Made by a program: the position numbers and the translations under genes. Positions 33,162 to 41,094 of a stretch of 60,512 nucleotides of DNA are shown piece by piece. The notes under the pieces were generated by a model. It saw only the letters and a list, made by a program, of their open reading frames with translations. It was not told the origin of the DNA and ran no database searches. Position 1 is the first letter of the stretch, and each line of letters begins with the position of its first letter. The DNA lies in assembly GCA_039933775.1 (NCBI GenBank), contig JBDTNK010000005.1, positions 1 to 60,512 on the forward strand, in the 5' to 3' direction. The stretch is from JBDTNK01 sp039933775. Its GTDB lineage: Bacteria; Chloroflexota; Limnocylindria; QHBO01.

Positions 33162-34536
33162 AGGCAGTAGTACCGGCGCCACCGGGAGCCCGATCATCGA
33201 CCTGCTGATCGTGCTTGTCCTGATCCTCATCGGTGGCTTCTTCGCCGCGGCAGAGATCGCGCTCATCACGGTCAAGCAGCATCGGCTCACCCAGCTGGTG
33301 CTCGAGGGTCGTCGCTCGGCGCGCGCCGCGCAGCGGCTCACCGCGGACCCGAACCGCTTCCTGGCCACGATCCAGATCGCCATCACCTTCCTCGGCTTCC
33401 TGGCGTCGGCGGTCGGTGCCCTCTCGCTCTCGCACGTCGTGGCCGGCTGGATTCGGCTCATCCCCATCGACGCCCTGGACGCGGCGGCCGACACGCTCGC
33501 GTTCGTGCTGATCACGCTCTTCATCGCGCTGGCCTCGATCATCTTCGGTGAGCTGGTGCCTAAGACCCTGGCGCTCTCATTCGCCGAGCGCTTCGCGCTG
33601 GCCGTGTCACGCCCGATCGGCTTCTTCGAGCGGATTCTCTCCCCGCTGGTATGGGCCATCGCCAGCGTCTCGGGCATCCTGGTGCGCGCGCTGGGCGGCA
33701 CGGAGAAGCCACAGGGTGGCTACCTCTCGACCGAGGAGCTGAAGATGCTGGTCGAGACCGGCTCCGAGCAGGGTGGGATCGAGGAGGACGAGAAGGAGAT
33801 GATCCACGGGGTCATCGAGCTCGCCGAGAAGAGCGTGCACGAGGTCATGGTGCCGCGCATCGGGATCCGCGCGGTCGACGTCAACGACCCCATGGACGAG
33901 GTGCTCGACCTCCTGGTGCGCGCCGGACACTCGCGGCTGCCGGTCTTCGAGGAAAACCTCGACAACATCCTGGGCATCCTGTACGCCAAGGACCTGCTCC
34001 CATACCTGCGGGCCGAGGCGCGCAACGGCGAGATCGACCTGCGCGCGCTCCTGCGCCCCGCGGTCTACGTGCCAGAGTCGAAGCGGGTCGACGAGCTGCT
34101 GCACGAGATGCGGACCGCGAAGCGCCACATCGCGATCGTGGTCGACGAGTACGGCGGGACCGCGGGCCTCATCACCATGGAGGACGTGGTCGAGGAGATC
34201 GTGGGCGAGATCCAGGACGAGTACGACACCGAGGAGGAGCTGGTCGAGCTCCTCGAGTCGAACGGCAGCGACTCGTACAGGCTCGACGGCCGCGTCAGCA
34301 TGGACGACCTGCGCGACCTCTTCGACCTGCCCGATGACGACGAGCCCGACGAGGACGAATACGACACCGTCGGCGGCTTCATCGTGCATCGTGTCGGACG
34401 CATCCCGCTCCCCGGCTCCGAGGTGCCCTTCCGTGACGTGACGCTCAAGGTCGAGGCCGCTGACTCGCGCCGCGTGGCGAAGGTGCTTGCGACCCGCGAT
34501 CGTCCGCCCGAGGCTGGGGATCTGGAGAGCGCCTAG
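33154..34536 (+). CDS. CNNM/CorC-type CBS-domain membrane protein (hemolysin C family)
   Basis: 460 residues. DUF21 membrane domain (~14-190; GGFFAAAEIALITVKQHRL, FGELVPKTLALSFAERF), two CBS domains (~215-335; VMVPRIGIRAVDV, HIAIVVDEYGGTAGLIT), then a CorC_HlyC domain (VGGFIVHRVGRIPLPGSEV). The family includes magnesium/cobalt exporters and was first named for hemolysin; transport is inferred. Its stop overlaps the stop of the convergent prenyl synthase gene. Confidence 0.92.
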   Translation: MPEGSSTGATGSPIIDLLIVLVLILIGGFFAAAEIALITVKQHRLTQLVLEGRRSARAAQRLTADPNRFLATIQIAITFLGFLASAVGALSLSHVVAGWIRLIPIDALDAAADTLAFVLITLFIALASIIFGELVPKTLALSFAERFALAVSRPIGFFERILSPLVWAIASVSGILVRALGGTEKPQGGYLSTEELKMLVETGSEQGGIEEDEKEMIHGVIELAEKSVHEVMVPRIGIRAVDVNDPMDEVLDLLVRAGHSRLPVFEENLDNILGILYAKDLLPYLRAEARNGEIDLRALLRPAVYVPESKRVDELLHEMRTAKRHIAIVVDEYGGTAGLITMEDVVEEIVGEIQDEYDTEEELVELLESNGSDSYRLDGRVSMDDLRDLFDLPDDDEPDEDEYDTVGGFIVHRVGRIPLPGSEVPFRDVTLKVEAADSRRVAKVLATRDRPPEAGDLESA

Positions 34537-35585
34537 GCCGCGATCACCGCGCCGACCAGCTCGCGCAGCTGGCGTCGGCGCTCCTCGTCGAGCGGCAGTG
34601 CGTCGATATCGGCCAGCGCGGCATCGCGATGCCGGTGCGCCTCGTCGAGCACGTGCTGCCGCGCGGCGCAGCGGTCCAGGATCGCGACCACCTCGCGCAC
34701 CTCCGCCTCGCCAAGCGGTTCGTCGTCGGGAGGACGCGACCCGTCGGTCGCCACCATCGCGGGCCCGTACAGCCGCCGCAGGCGCGCCGCATCGGCCGCA
34801 GGCGCATGCTCCATGGCCCACACCACCGGCATCGTCTTCTTGCGCTTGCGCACGTCGCCCGCCTCCGGCTTGCCGGACTCGGCGCTCGACCAGAAGGTGC
34901 CCTTCACGTCATCGGCCATCTGGAATGCCAAACCCAGGTTCCAGCCGAAGCGTCGGTATGCCTCGATGGTTGCCTCGTCATCGGTGGCCAGGATGGCCCC
35001 GGCCTGGACCGAGGCGCCGATGAGGGCCGCGGTCTTCTTGCCGATCATCTCCAGGTATTGCGGCACGCTGACATCGGGCTGGCGTTCAAAGGTGATGTCC
35101 AGGAACTGGCCTTCGCACAGCGCCAGGCAGGTCTCGTCGTAGACGCGCATCAGGGCGAGCACCTTGTGCTCGCTGAAGTCGGCCAGGAGCCGGTAGAGGG
35201 CGAGCCTGCTGAGCGCGAAGAGCGCGTCACCGGCGTTGATGGCGAGCGGGACACCCCAGATCGCCCACAGCGTGGGCCGATGGTGGCGTTCCCGGTCGGC
35301 GTCCTCGATGTCGTCGTGCACGAGGCTGAAGTTGTGCCCAAGCTCGACGGCAGCCGCGCCCGGCAGCGCCTTGCGATAGTCGCCCGCCAGCGAGGCGTAG
35401 GCGAGCAGCCCCAGGAGCGGCCGCAGCCGCTTGCCGCGCGACCCATCGCTGCGGTCGATGCCCAGGTGATACGCCAGCTGCGCGTAGAGCGGCTCGGTAT
35501 GCGATCCGCGGCGTCCGTCGAGGACCGATTGCATCTCGGCCTCGATGTCCGCCAGCAGGTCGTTAAACTCACTCCTGATGTCCAC
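34533..35585 (-). CDS. Polyprenyl (trans-isoprenyl) diphosphate synthase
   Basis: 350 residues. The first Asp-rich motif is HDDIEDADRERHHRPT. The second is FQMADDVKGTFW (DDxxG-type, as in many actinobacterial and chloroflexi enzymes), and KTAALIGASVQ is conserved. It joins IPP to allylic diphosphates; chain length cannot be read reliably. Divergent from recO and convergent with the CBS protein. Confidence 0.9.
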   Translation of the reverse strand: MDIRSEFNDLLADIEAEMQSVLDGRRGSHTEPLYAQLAYHLGIDRSDGSRGKRLRPLLGLLAYASLAGDYRKALPGAAAVELGHNFSLVHDDIEDADRERHHRPTLWAIWGVPLAINAGDALFALSRLALYRLLADFSEHKVLALMRVYDETCLALCEGQFLDITFERQPDVSVPQYLEMIGKKTAALIGASVQAGAILATDDEATIEAYRRFGWNLGLAFQMADDVKGTFWSSAESGKPEAGDVRKRKKTMPVVWAMEHAPAADAARLRRLYGPAMVATDGSRPPDDEPLGEAEVREVVAILDRCAARQHVLDEAHRHRDAALADIDALPLDEERRRQLRELVGAVIAA

Positions 35586-35606
35586 GCGCGAAGGGTACCC
35601 GGACCG

Positions 35607-36452
35607 ATGAGCCCGCGCGCCCGTCTCTACAAGACCGAGGCCATCGTCCTGCGCTCGATGGACCTGGGCGAGGCCGATCGCGTGCTCACCGTGCTCACCC
35701 CGCGGCTCGGCAAGCTGCGCGTCGTGGCGAAGGGCATTCGGCGGCCGCGATCACGGATCGGCGGCGGGCTCGAGCCGTTCAGCGATGTGCATCTCGTCCT
35801 GGCGATTGGCCGAACCTGGGACGTCGTGACCCAGACGGCGCTCGAGGAGCCGCACCTTGGCCTGCGCAACGATCTGCGATCCACTGCCTCGGCGTGGTAC
35901 ATCGTCGAGCTCGCCGACCGCTTCTGCGAGGAGCGCGCCGAATCGCACGCCGCCTTCGTCCTCCTGTCGCAGGCACTCCACGCACTGGATGCTTCGTCGC
36001 AGGGCATCTCGCGCGAGGTCGTGGCCCGATGGTTCGAGCTTCATCTCCTTGACGCCACGGGATTTCGCCCGCAGCTGACCCGCTGCCTGGAATGCGGCGC
36101 CCTGATCGAGCCCGATGGCAATGCCTACTCGCCGGTCGCCGGCGGCGTCCTGTGCCCCGACTGCGCCCACGCCGCGCTGGGCGCGCGGCCGGTCAGCGCC
36201 GACGCGCTCAAGGTCCTGCGGCACCTGGCCCGTTCCCAGCTCGTCGACGTGCTGCGCCTCGGGGTGCCGGTGCGCGTGGCGCGCGAGACGGAACGGCTGC
36301 TGCACGCCACGATCTCCGCCGTGCTGGAGCGGGAGCTGCGATCACGTGACTTCCTCGACGAGGTCGAGTCGCGGGATCGCGCGCCGGGCCCCGAGCCGCT
36401 CGTGCCGCGCGAGCCGCTCGTGCCGCGCGAGGCGGTCACCGGAGAGCGCTGA
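35607..36452 (+). CDS. recO: DNA repair protein RecO
   Basis: 281 residues. N-terminal OB fold (RLYKTEAIVLRSMDLGEADR, VVAKGIRRPRSR), then the helical part with the four-cysteine zinc site CLEC and CPDC. It loads RecA on SSB-coated DNA with RecR. The C-terminus carries an exact 18-bp tandem duplication (36393-36410 and 36411-36428) encoding EPLVPR twice, followed by E. It starts 21 bp after the divergent prenyl synthase start. Confidence 0.94.
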   Translation: MSPRARLYKTEAIVLRSMDLGEADRVLTVLTPRLGKLRVVAKGIRRPRSRIGGGLEPFSDVHLVLAIGRTWDVVTQTALEEPHLGLRNDLRSTASAWYIVELADRFCEERAESHAAFVLLSQALHALDASSQGISREVVARWFELHLLDATGFRPQLTRCLECGALIEPDGNAYSPVAGGVLCPDCAHAALGARPVSADALKVLRHLARSQLVDVLRLGVPVRVARETERLLHATISAVLERELRSRDFLDEVESRDRAPGPEPLVPREPLVPREAVTGER

Positions 36453-36487
36453 TCGCGCCGGCGGCCGTGGCTCGCGCGTCGCTTGCC

Positions 36488-36643
36488 GACACATGCTCAC
36501 CCGGCGCGACCTTGCGCAGCCGCAGACGGCGCCGATCTACTGGAAACGGGGCACTTCGGCGACCCTTGCTCACGGCGGGGGACATCCGGTCATGAACCGG
36601 ACGTGGGCAGCTATGTAACGCCCACATGGCGAGCATCTGGCAT
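36488..36643. repeat. IS21-like terminal-repeat patch, copy A (no transposase)
   Basis: Three related sites sit within 156 bp: GACACATGCTCAC (36488-36500), GACCCTTGCTCAC (36561-36573) and, in inverted orientation, GCGAGCATCTGGCAT (36629-36643). All fit GTGAGCAnnTGTC read on one strand or the other. Multiple internal terminal repeats are a trait of IS21-family ends. No istA or istB remains is seen, so this is a relic or non-autonomous unit at best. The same motif recurs near 51923-52090. Confidence 0.4.
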
Positions 36644-36930
36644 CGGCCCGTTCACCCGCTGTTTTGATCACCACGTGACCGACGTCTGCGCCCGAATCCC
36701 GGACGCGGTCCGCGCTCGGAGCGAGGGGTGGAGGAAGGAGCGCCACGCGGCATGAGGCGGGTGGCCCTCGGAAGCTCCCTCGCGCGATTCTGGGGTGAAT
36801 GAGGTAGCCGGGAGGTCGGAGCTAACCGTCGTGGTATTCGGCACCGAATGAATCGGGCCGGATCGACCGAAACCGCTCCGATTGCGCCCGGTTTCATTCC
36901 CGTATGAATCGGGCAGAGGGGAACTCGAGG

Positions 36931-37014
36931 CTGCCGGCCCAAGGATTCACCGCAGAATCAGTGGGCGCCTGGAGCTGCCGGCCGAACGATTCACCGCGGA
37001 ATCAGCCATGGGCG
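36931..37014. repeat. Imperfect ~40-bp tandem repeat upstream of glyS
   Basis: Unit 1 (36931-36967) and unit 2 (36975-37014) share CTGCCGGCC, then GATTCACCGC, then GAATCA and GGGCG, with a period of 44 bp. Each unit contains a GATTC...GAATC dyad. Possibly regulatory or a duplication relic. Confidence 0.7.
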
Positions 37015-37037
37015 AAGGTGCCCGAGCGCAACTCCGG

Positions 37038-37043
37038 TAGACT
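37038..37043 (+). promoter_or_regulatory. Possible -10 of glyS
   Basis: TAGACT lies 38 bp before GTG 37081, with GAGAGGAG (37061-37068) between them as ribosome binding site. No good -35 is visible. Confidence 0.35.
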
Positions 37044-37080
37044 CCGATGCCAGCCCACGCGAGAGGAGCCGCAGCCAGCC

Positions 37081-38439
37081 GTGCCCGCCCCGAACATGGA
37101 CGTTATCGTCAGCCTCGCCAAGCGACGCGGGTTCGTCTTCCCGTCGAGCGAGATCTACGGCGGCATGGCGGGTTTCTGGGACTACGGCCCGCTTGGCGTC
37201 GAGCTGAAGAACAACATCAAGGCCGCGTGGTGGCGCCACATGGTCAGCCTGCGCGACGACGTCGTCGGGATCGATGCCGCGATCATCATGAATCCCCGCG
37301 TCTGGGAGGCGAGCGGTCACGTCGCGGGCTTCAGCGACCCCATGGTCGACTGCCGCAACTGCAAGCTGCGCTTCCGCGAGGACGACCTGAAGGGGCCGCC
37401 CAGCGAGATCGCCTGCCCGAGCTGCGGCCAGCGCGGCACGCTCACCGAGGCCCGCCAGTTCAACCTCATGTTCGCCACGCACGTGGGACCGGTGGCCGAG
37501 TCCGCATCGGTGGCCTACCTGCGTCCCGAGACGGCCCAGGCGATGTTCGTGCAGTTCGAGAACGTCGCGACGTCGATGCGCCGCAAGCTGCCCTTCGGGA
37601 TCGCGCAGATCGGGCGGAGCTTCCGCAACGAGATCACGCCGGGCAACTTCATCTTCCGGCTGCGCGAGTTCGAGCAGATGGAGATGGAATTCTTCGTGCA
37701 CCCCTCGACCGAGGACGAGTGGTTCGCGTACTGGGTCGACGCGCGCCACCGCTGGTGGACCGATGTCCTCGGCATCGCCTCCGAACGGCTTCGCCTGCGC
37801 CCGCACGAGACCGATGAGCTGAGCCACTACAGCACGCAGACGACCGACATCGAGTACGACTTCCCGATCGGCTGGTCGGAGCTCGAGGGCGTCGCGGATC
37901 GGACCGATTACGACCTCAAGGCCCACGCCGCGGGGTCGGGGAAGCGGCTTGCCATCTTCGACGAGGCGACCGGCGAGCACATCGTGCCGTACGTGATCGA
38001 GCCCGCGGCGGGGGTCGATCGGGCGTTCCTGACCGTGCTGATCGACGGCTACGAGGAAGAGCAGCTGGCCAAGGAGAAGCGCGTCGTGCTGCGCATCCGC
38101 CCCGAGCTGGCGCCGATCAAGGCCGCGGTGCTACCGCTGCTGCGCAACCGGCCCGAGCTCGTTGAGCGCGCGCGCGCCCTGACCGCTGACCTGAAGCAGC
38201 TCGTCGCGGCGCAGTACGACGACACCGCCTCCATCGGCAAGCTCTACCGCCGCCAGGACGAGATCGGCACGCCGTTCTGCGTCACCGTCGACGTCGACAG
38301 CCTCGAGGACGGGCAGGCGACCATCCGCGAGCGGGACAGCATGACCCAGGAGCGCGTCAGCCTGGACCTCGTGCCGACCCGGATCGCCGACCTCGTGGCG
38401 GGCCGCTCGCGCTGGGAAGGCGTTCCGCGCCCGGCGTGA
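37081..38439 (+). CDS. glyS: Glycyl-tRNA synthetase, single-chain (alpha2) type
   Basis: 452 residues from GTG 37081, chosen for the GAGAGGAG 12 bp upstream; ATG 37096 is the next option. Class II motifs: FPSSEIYGGMAGFWDYGPLG, motif 2 FGIAQIGRSFRNEITP, motif 3 near FLTVLIDGY. A zinc-type insertion has CRNC and CPSC. This is the homodimeric type, not the glyQ/glyS alpha2beta2 type. It is the first gene after a long non-coding stretch. Confidence 0.95.
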   Translation: MPAPNMDVIVSLAKRRGFVFPSSEIYGGMAGFWDYGPLGVELKNNIKAAWWRHMVSLRDDVVGIDAAIIMNPRVWEASGHVAGFSDPMVDCRNCKLRFREDDLKGPPSEIACPSCGQRGTLTEARQFNLMFATHVGPVAESASVAYLRPETAQAMFVQFENVATSMRRKLPFGIAQIGRSFRNEITPGNFIFRLREFEQMEMEFFVHPSTEDEWFAYWVDARHRWWTDVLGIASERLRLRPHETDELSHYSTQTTDIEYDFPIGWSELEGVADRTDYDLKAHAAGSGKRLAIFDEATGEHIVPYVIEPAAGVDRAFLTVLIDGYEEEQLAKEKRVVLRIRPELAPIKAAVLPLLRNRPELVERARALTADLKQLVAAQYDDTASIGKLYRRQDEIGTPFCVTVDVDSLEDGQATIRERDSMTQERVSLDLVPTRIADLVAGRSRWEGVPRPA

Positions 38440-38482
38440 TGCGCGATGTCGGTGGCACGCACGCTGCATCTGTGCCTGCCTG

Positions 38483-39438
38483 GTGAGTATCGAGGCGCTC
38501 CTCTCCGGTGCCGATGGTGCCGACGAATCCATCGACCTTCGGGCGTGGAAACGGCGCGCCGTCACGATGCGTGAGCTGCTGTGGATCATGCCCGGGACGC
38601 CGACGCCGACGAGCGCGACCTGATCCGCACCGCCCTGAAGCTCGACGACGACGCCGCGCGCTCCCTGGGGGCGGAGAGCGGGCGGCCCGACGCCACGGTG
38701 CACGCGGACGCGATCGAGGTCCGCGTCATCCTCCCGCCCACCAAGCAAGACGCGAAACCGATTCCGTTGCGGATCCTGGTCGGCGATAACTGGATCGTCA
38801 CCAGCCATGCGCAGCCGGCCACCTTTCTCGAGGAACACCGCGAGCGGATCACGGACGAACGCCAGCTCGGCCTGCTCACGCCGGTGCAGTTCCTGGCCTC
38901 CCTGCTCGACTGGCAGGTCGACGCGTTCTTCGCGGCGGCCGATCGGCTCGAGAACGAGGTCGACGAGCTGGACGATGCCGCGCTTGCCGCGGCCTCGGAT
39001 GGCTCGAGCTCGCCGAAGAAGTCGGGCCGCGACAGCTCCGCGTACAGCTCGCGATGCGGGCTGAGCAGCGTCGGGTGCGCGCCACGCGGCGCCGCATGGC
39101 GACGAGCTGGTCGAGGATGTCCCGATCGGTGCGCACTCGCCTCGCTTGCGGGCCGACTCGACCGAGCCAGCGAAGCGATCGGCCACGCGCGCGAGATGCT
39201 CATCGGGACCTTCGACGTCCACATGACCCGAACCGCGCAGCGTACGAACGACATCATGCGCGTGCTCACCCTGGCATCGGTGATCCTGCTCCCGTCCGTG
39301 GTGCTGGCCGGGGTGATGGGCATGAATTTCAAGGTTGGGCTGTTCGAGAACGCCAACCTCTTCTGGCTGGTCCTGCTGGTCATGGGGGTCATGGCGGTCG
39401 CCACGGTCGGCGTGGCGAGATGGAAGCGCTGGCTGTGA
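38483..39438 (+). pseudogene. corA: Broken corA-family magnesium transporter (frameshifts and internal inversion)
   Basis: The family call rests on the C-terminus: IMRVLTLASVILLPSVVLAG then GMNFKVGLFE, the CorA GMN motif, and a second helix. Three lesions are visible. (1) A frame change near 38585: the N-terminal frame from GTG 38483 (SIEALLSGADGADESIDLRA) runs to WI, then the sense continues one base back as RDADADERDLIRTALKLDDD. (2) Residues from ~38989 to ~39138 make sense only on the opposite strand (RTDRDILDQLVAMRRRVA; LLSPHRELYAELSRPDFFGE). (3) That inverted piece contains another 1-base frame change. An ORF 38581-39438 spans the inversion by chance. Either real decay or assembly error. 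Confidence 0.82.
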
Positions 39439-39490
39439 CGGACACGATCCGGGCTTCCTTGCCGGTGTCGGAATGGGGCATCATGGCCCC

Positions 39491-40237
39491 ATGAGCGGGT
39501 CGGATTCGGTACCCGAGATCCAGGCGGCGTTGGAGCGCGGCGACCACGCGGCCGTGATCGCCGCCACGGATGCTCGGCTGGCGCGACACCCGGGCGACGA
39601 CGCCGCGCACGAGCTGCGTGCTCGCGCGCTGCTGGCCGCGGGCCGCGTCGATGAGGCCGAGCGCCACGCGGCGGACGCCGTGCGCCTTGATCCGGAGGAA
39701 GTTCGCTACCGCGAGCTGCTGGCGCAGGTCCTGGCGGCCGCCGGCGCGCACCGTGAGGCCGCAGAAGAATTCGGGCGTCTGGCGCGCAACGATCCGCGCC
39801 AGGGCGAGTGGACGCTGGCCGAGGCGGAGCAGCGGCTGGGGGCGGCGCAGCCGGGGATGAGCGTCGACGCGGCGCAGCGCGCTGTGCGGCTCGACCCGCG
39901 CAGCGGCCACGCGCAGCTCACCCTTTCGCAGGCGCTGGCACGGACCGGCGACGGGCAGGGTGCCCTGCGTTCCGCCGGGGCGGCGCTTCGGCTGCTCGGC
40001 GGACATCCCGATGCCCGCGAGGCTCTCGCCGATGCGCGCTGGCTGACGAGCGAGGATGCGGCGGCCTTCGATGACTACCGGGCGCTCGCTTCGGAACTCC
40101 ACGACGAGCCGCGCCGGCGCGTGACGACCAAGGCGCGCACGCTCTACCGCCAACGGGCCGGCTGGCTCGGTCGCGCCCTCGTCGCCATCGGTCCACTCTG
40201 GGACCTGGCGTTTCGCAATGGCTGGCTCCACGTGTGA
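39491..40237 (+). CDS. Tetratricopeptide-repeat protein
   Basis: 248 residues. Residues ~5-180 are TPR-like helical pairs (AALERGDHAAVIAATDARLARHP, ARALLAAGRVDEAERHAADAVRLDP, QALARTGDGQGALRSAGAALR). The C-terminal ~60 residues are basic with a weak hydrophobic end. TPR domains bind partner proteins; no partner is obvious. It overlaps the acetyltransferase GTG by 4 bp. Confidence 0.8.
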   Translation: MSGSDSVPEIQAALERGDHAAVIAATDARLARHPGDDAAHELRARALLAAGRVDEAERHAADAVRLDPEEVRYRELLAQVLAAAGAHREAAEEFGRLARNDPRQGEWTLAEAEQRLGAAQPGMSVDAAQRAVRLDPRSGHAQLTLSQALARTGDGQGALRSAGAALRLLGGHPDAREALADARWLTSEDAAAFDDYRALASELHDEPRRRVTTKARTLYRQRAGWLGRALVAIGPLWDLAFRNGWLHV

Positions 40238-40779
40238 CCGCGGGCGCCGCGCCGGTCGTGCTCGTCGCGCGCAGCGCGGAGCTCGAGGAGGAGCGCTTCG
40301 CGAAGGTGAACGCGCTGGTGGAGGCGGCGTTCGAGCGCCGCTTCGATGAGATCTGGGCGAACATCGGTCCTGGAATCCATGTCATCGCGGAGGTCGCAGG
40401 GGAGCCAGTTGGCCACGCCATGGTGGTCGAGCGCGAGCTCCATATCGGTGAGCCTGGACTGCGATGCGGCTACGTCGAGAACGTGGCCGCTGCCCCCACG
40501 CTGCGCGGTCGTGGCGTCGGCTCGGTGGTGATGCGCCGTATCGCGCAGGTCATCGACGATGACTTCGAGATCGGTGCGCTCGCGACCGGCAGCCGCCATT
40601 TCTACGAGCGGCTCGGCTGGGAGACGTGGCTCGGCCCGACGTTCGCATGGCGCGACGCTGAGCGGCTGCGAACCGCAGGCCATGATGGCGACGTGATGGT
40701 GCTGCGCGTCGCGGCCACGCCGCCGTTCTCCGGGGACGAGCCGATAAGCGTCGCCTGGCGCCGCGGCGAGGTGTGGTGA
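40234..40779 (+). CDS. GNAT acetyltransferase resembling aminoglycoside 2'-N-acetyltransferase
   Basis: 181 residues. LRCGYVENVAAAPTLRGRGV contains the acetyl-CoA loop. GALATGSRHFYERLGWETW, LGPTFAW and the end VAWRRGEVW closely follow the layout of AAC(2')-I enzymes (LRCGYVEAVAV, GALS, LYLSRGW, CDWRDGDVW). That family acetylates aminoglycosides in mycobacteria, where it is chromosomal and may have another natural substrate. Resistance cannot be inferred from sequence alone. It overlaps the TPR gene. Confidence 0.75.
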   Translation: MTAGAAPVVLVARSAELEEERFAKVNALVEAAFERRFDEIWANIGPGIHVIAEVAGEPVGHAMVVERELHIGEPGLRCGYVENVAAAPTLRGRGVGSVVMRRIAQVIDDDFEIGALATGSRHFYERLGWETWLGPTFAWRDAERLRTAGHDGDVMVLRVAATPPFSGDEPISVAWRRGEVW

Positions 40780-40780
40780 C

Positions 40781-41004
40781 GTGGCGGCGAGCGGGGGAGC
40801 GTACCCACTTGTGGCACGCCACGACAGGGATCCGAACGTTGCTACTCCGCGTGTGGCTTCGACTTCTGGCGCGCAGCCGCGGGCGAGCCCGAACCGGCGA
40901 TCGCCGGTTCGGCCGCTGTGACGACGCCGCGCGGACCAAGCGTGACGACGCTCATGTTCGGGGCGATCGGCCTCGTGCTCCTGGCGATCGAGGCGCCCGA
41001 CTGA
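40781..41004 (+). pseudogene. Possible frameshifted zinc-ribbon / membrane small protein
   Basis: From 40780 one frame is open to TGA 41002-41004 and reads TCGTPRQGSERCYSACGFDF, then an Ala/Pro linker and a hydrophobic end (LMFGAIGLVLLAIEAPD). That looks like a CxxC-type ribbon plus one membrane helix. This frame has no start codon. GTG 40781 starts a second frame (AASGGAYP) that would join it after a 1-base deletion near 40805. Intact function is doubtful. Confidence 0.35.
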
Positions 41005-41041
41005 GACACGTGCCGTCGGGGGCTCGAAGCGCGCCGGCGGG

Positions 41042-41047
41042 TACAAT
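41042..41047 (+). promoter_or_regulatory. Probable -10 of ppdK
   Basis: TACAAT lies 47 bp before the ppdK ATG; GAGAGAGG at 41076-41083 is the ribosome binding site. No close -35 match is seen. The rest of the gap 41005-41094 shows nothing else. Confidence 0.5.
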
Positions 41048-41094
41048 TGGCCTTCCGCACGCATGCACACTGCTAGAGAGAGGCGCCACGCTTC

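Larger units (their letters stand above)
36453..37080. other. 628-bp gene-free region before glyS
   Basis: No convincing gene on either strand. It holds the repeat patch at 36488-36643, two copies of ATGAATCGGGC (36848-36858, 36904-36914), an imperfect tandem repeat at 36931-37014, and a possible -10 for glyS at 37038. I looked for a T-box leader and found no TGGNACCGCG-type sequence. Confidence 0.6.

Noticed and set aside
34533..35585. Altered second Asp-rich motif (DDVKG) of the prenyl synthase as a defect
   Set aside because: DDxxG forms are common in the related actinobacterial-type enzymes, so this is not evidence for loss of activity.
36653..36820. Possible T-box leader before glyS
   Set aside because: Some GGTGG and GCGG strings occur, but there is no TGGNACCGCG sequence or clear specifier loop and terminator pair.
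38581..39438. Intact 285-residue CorA from ATG 38581
   Set aside because: The frame is open but residues ~137-186 are nonsense relative to CorA, while the opposite strand encodes the expected helix; the N-terminus also continues upstream in another frame.
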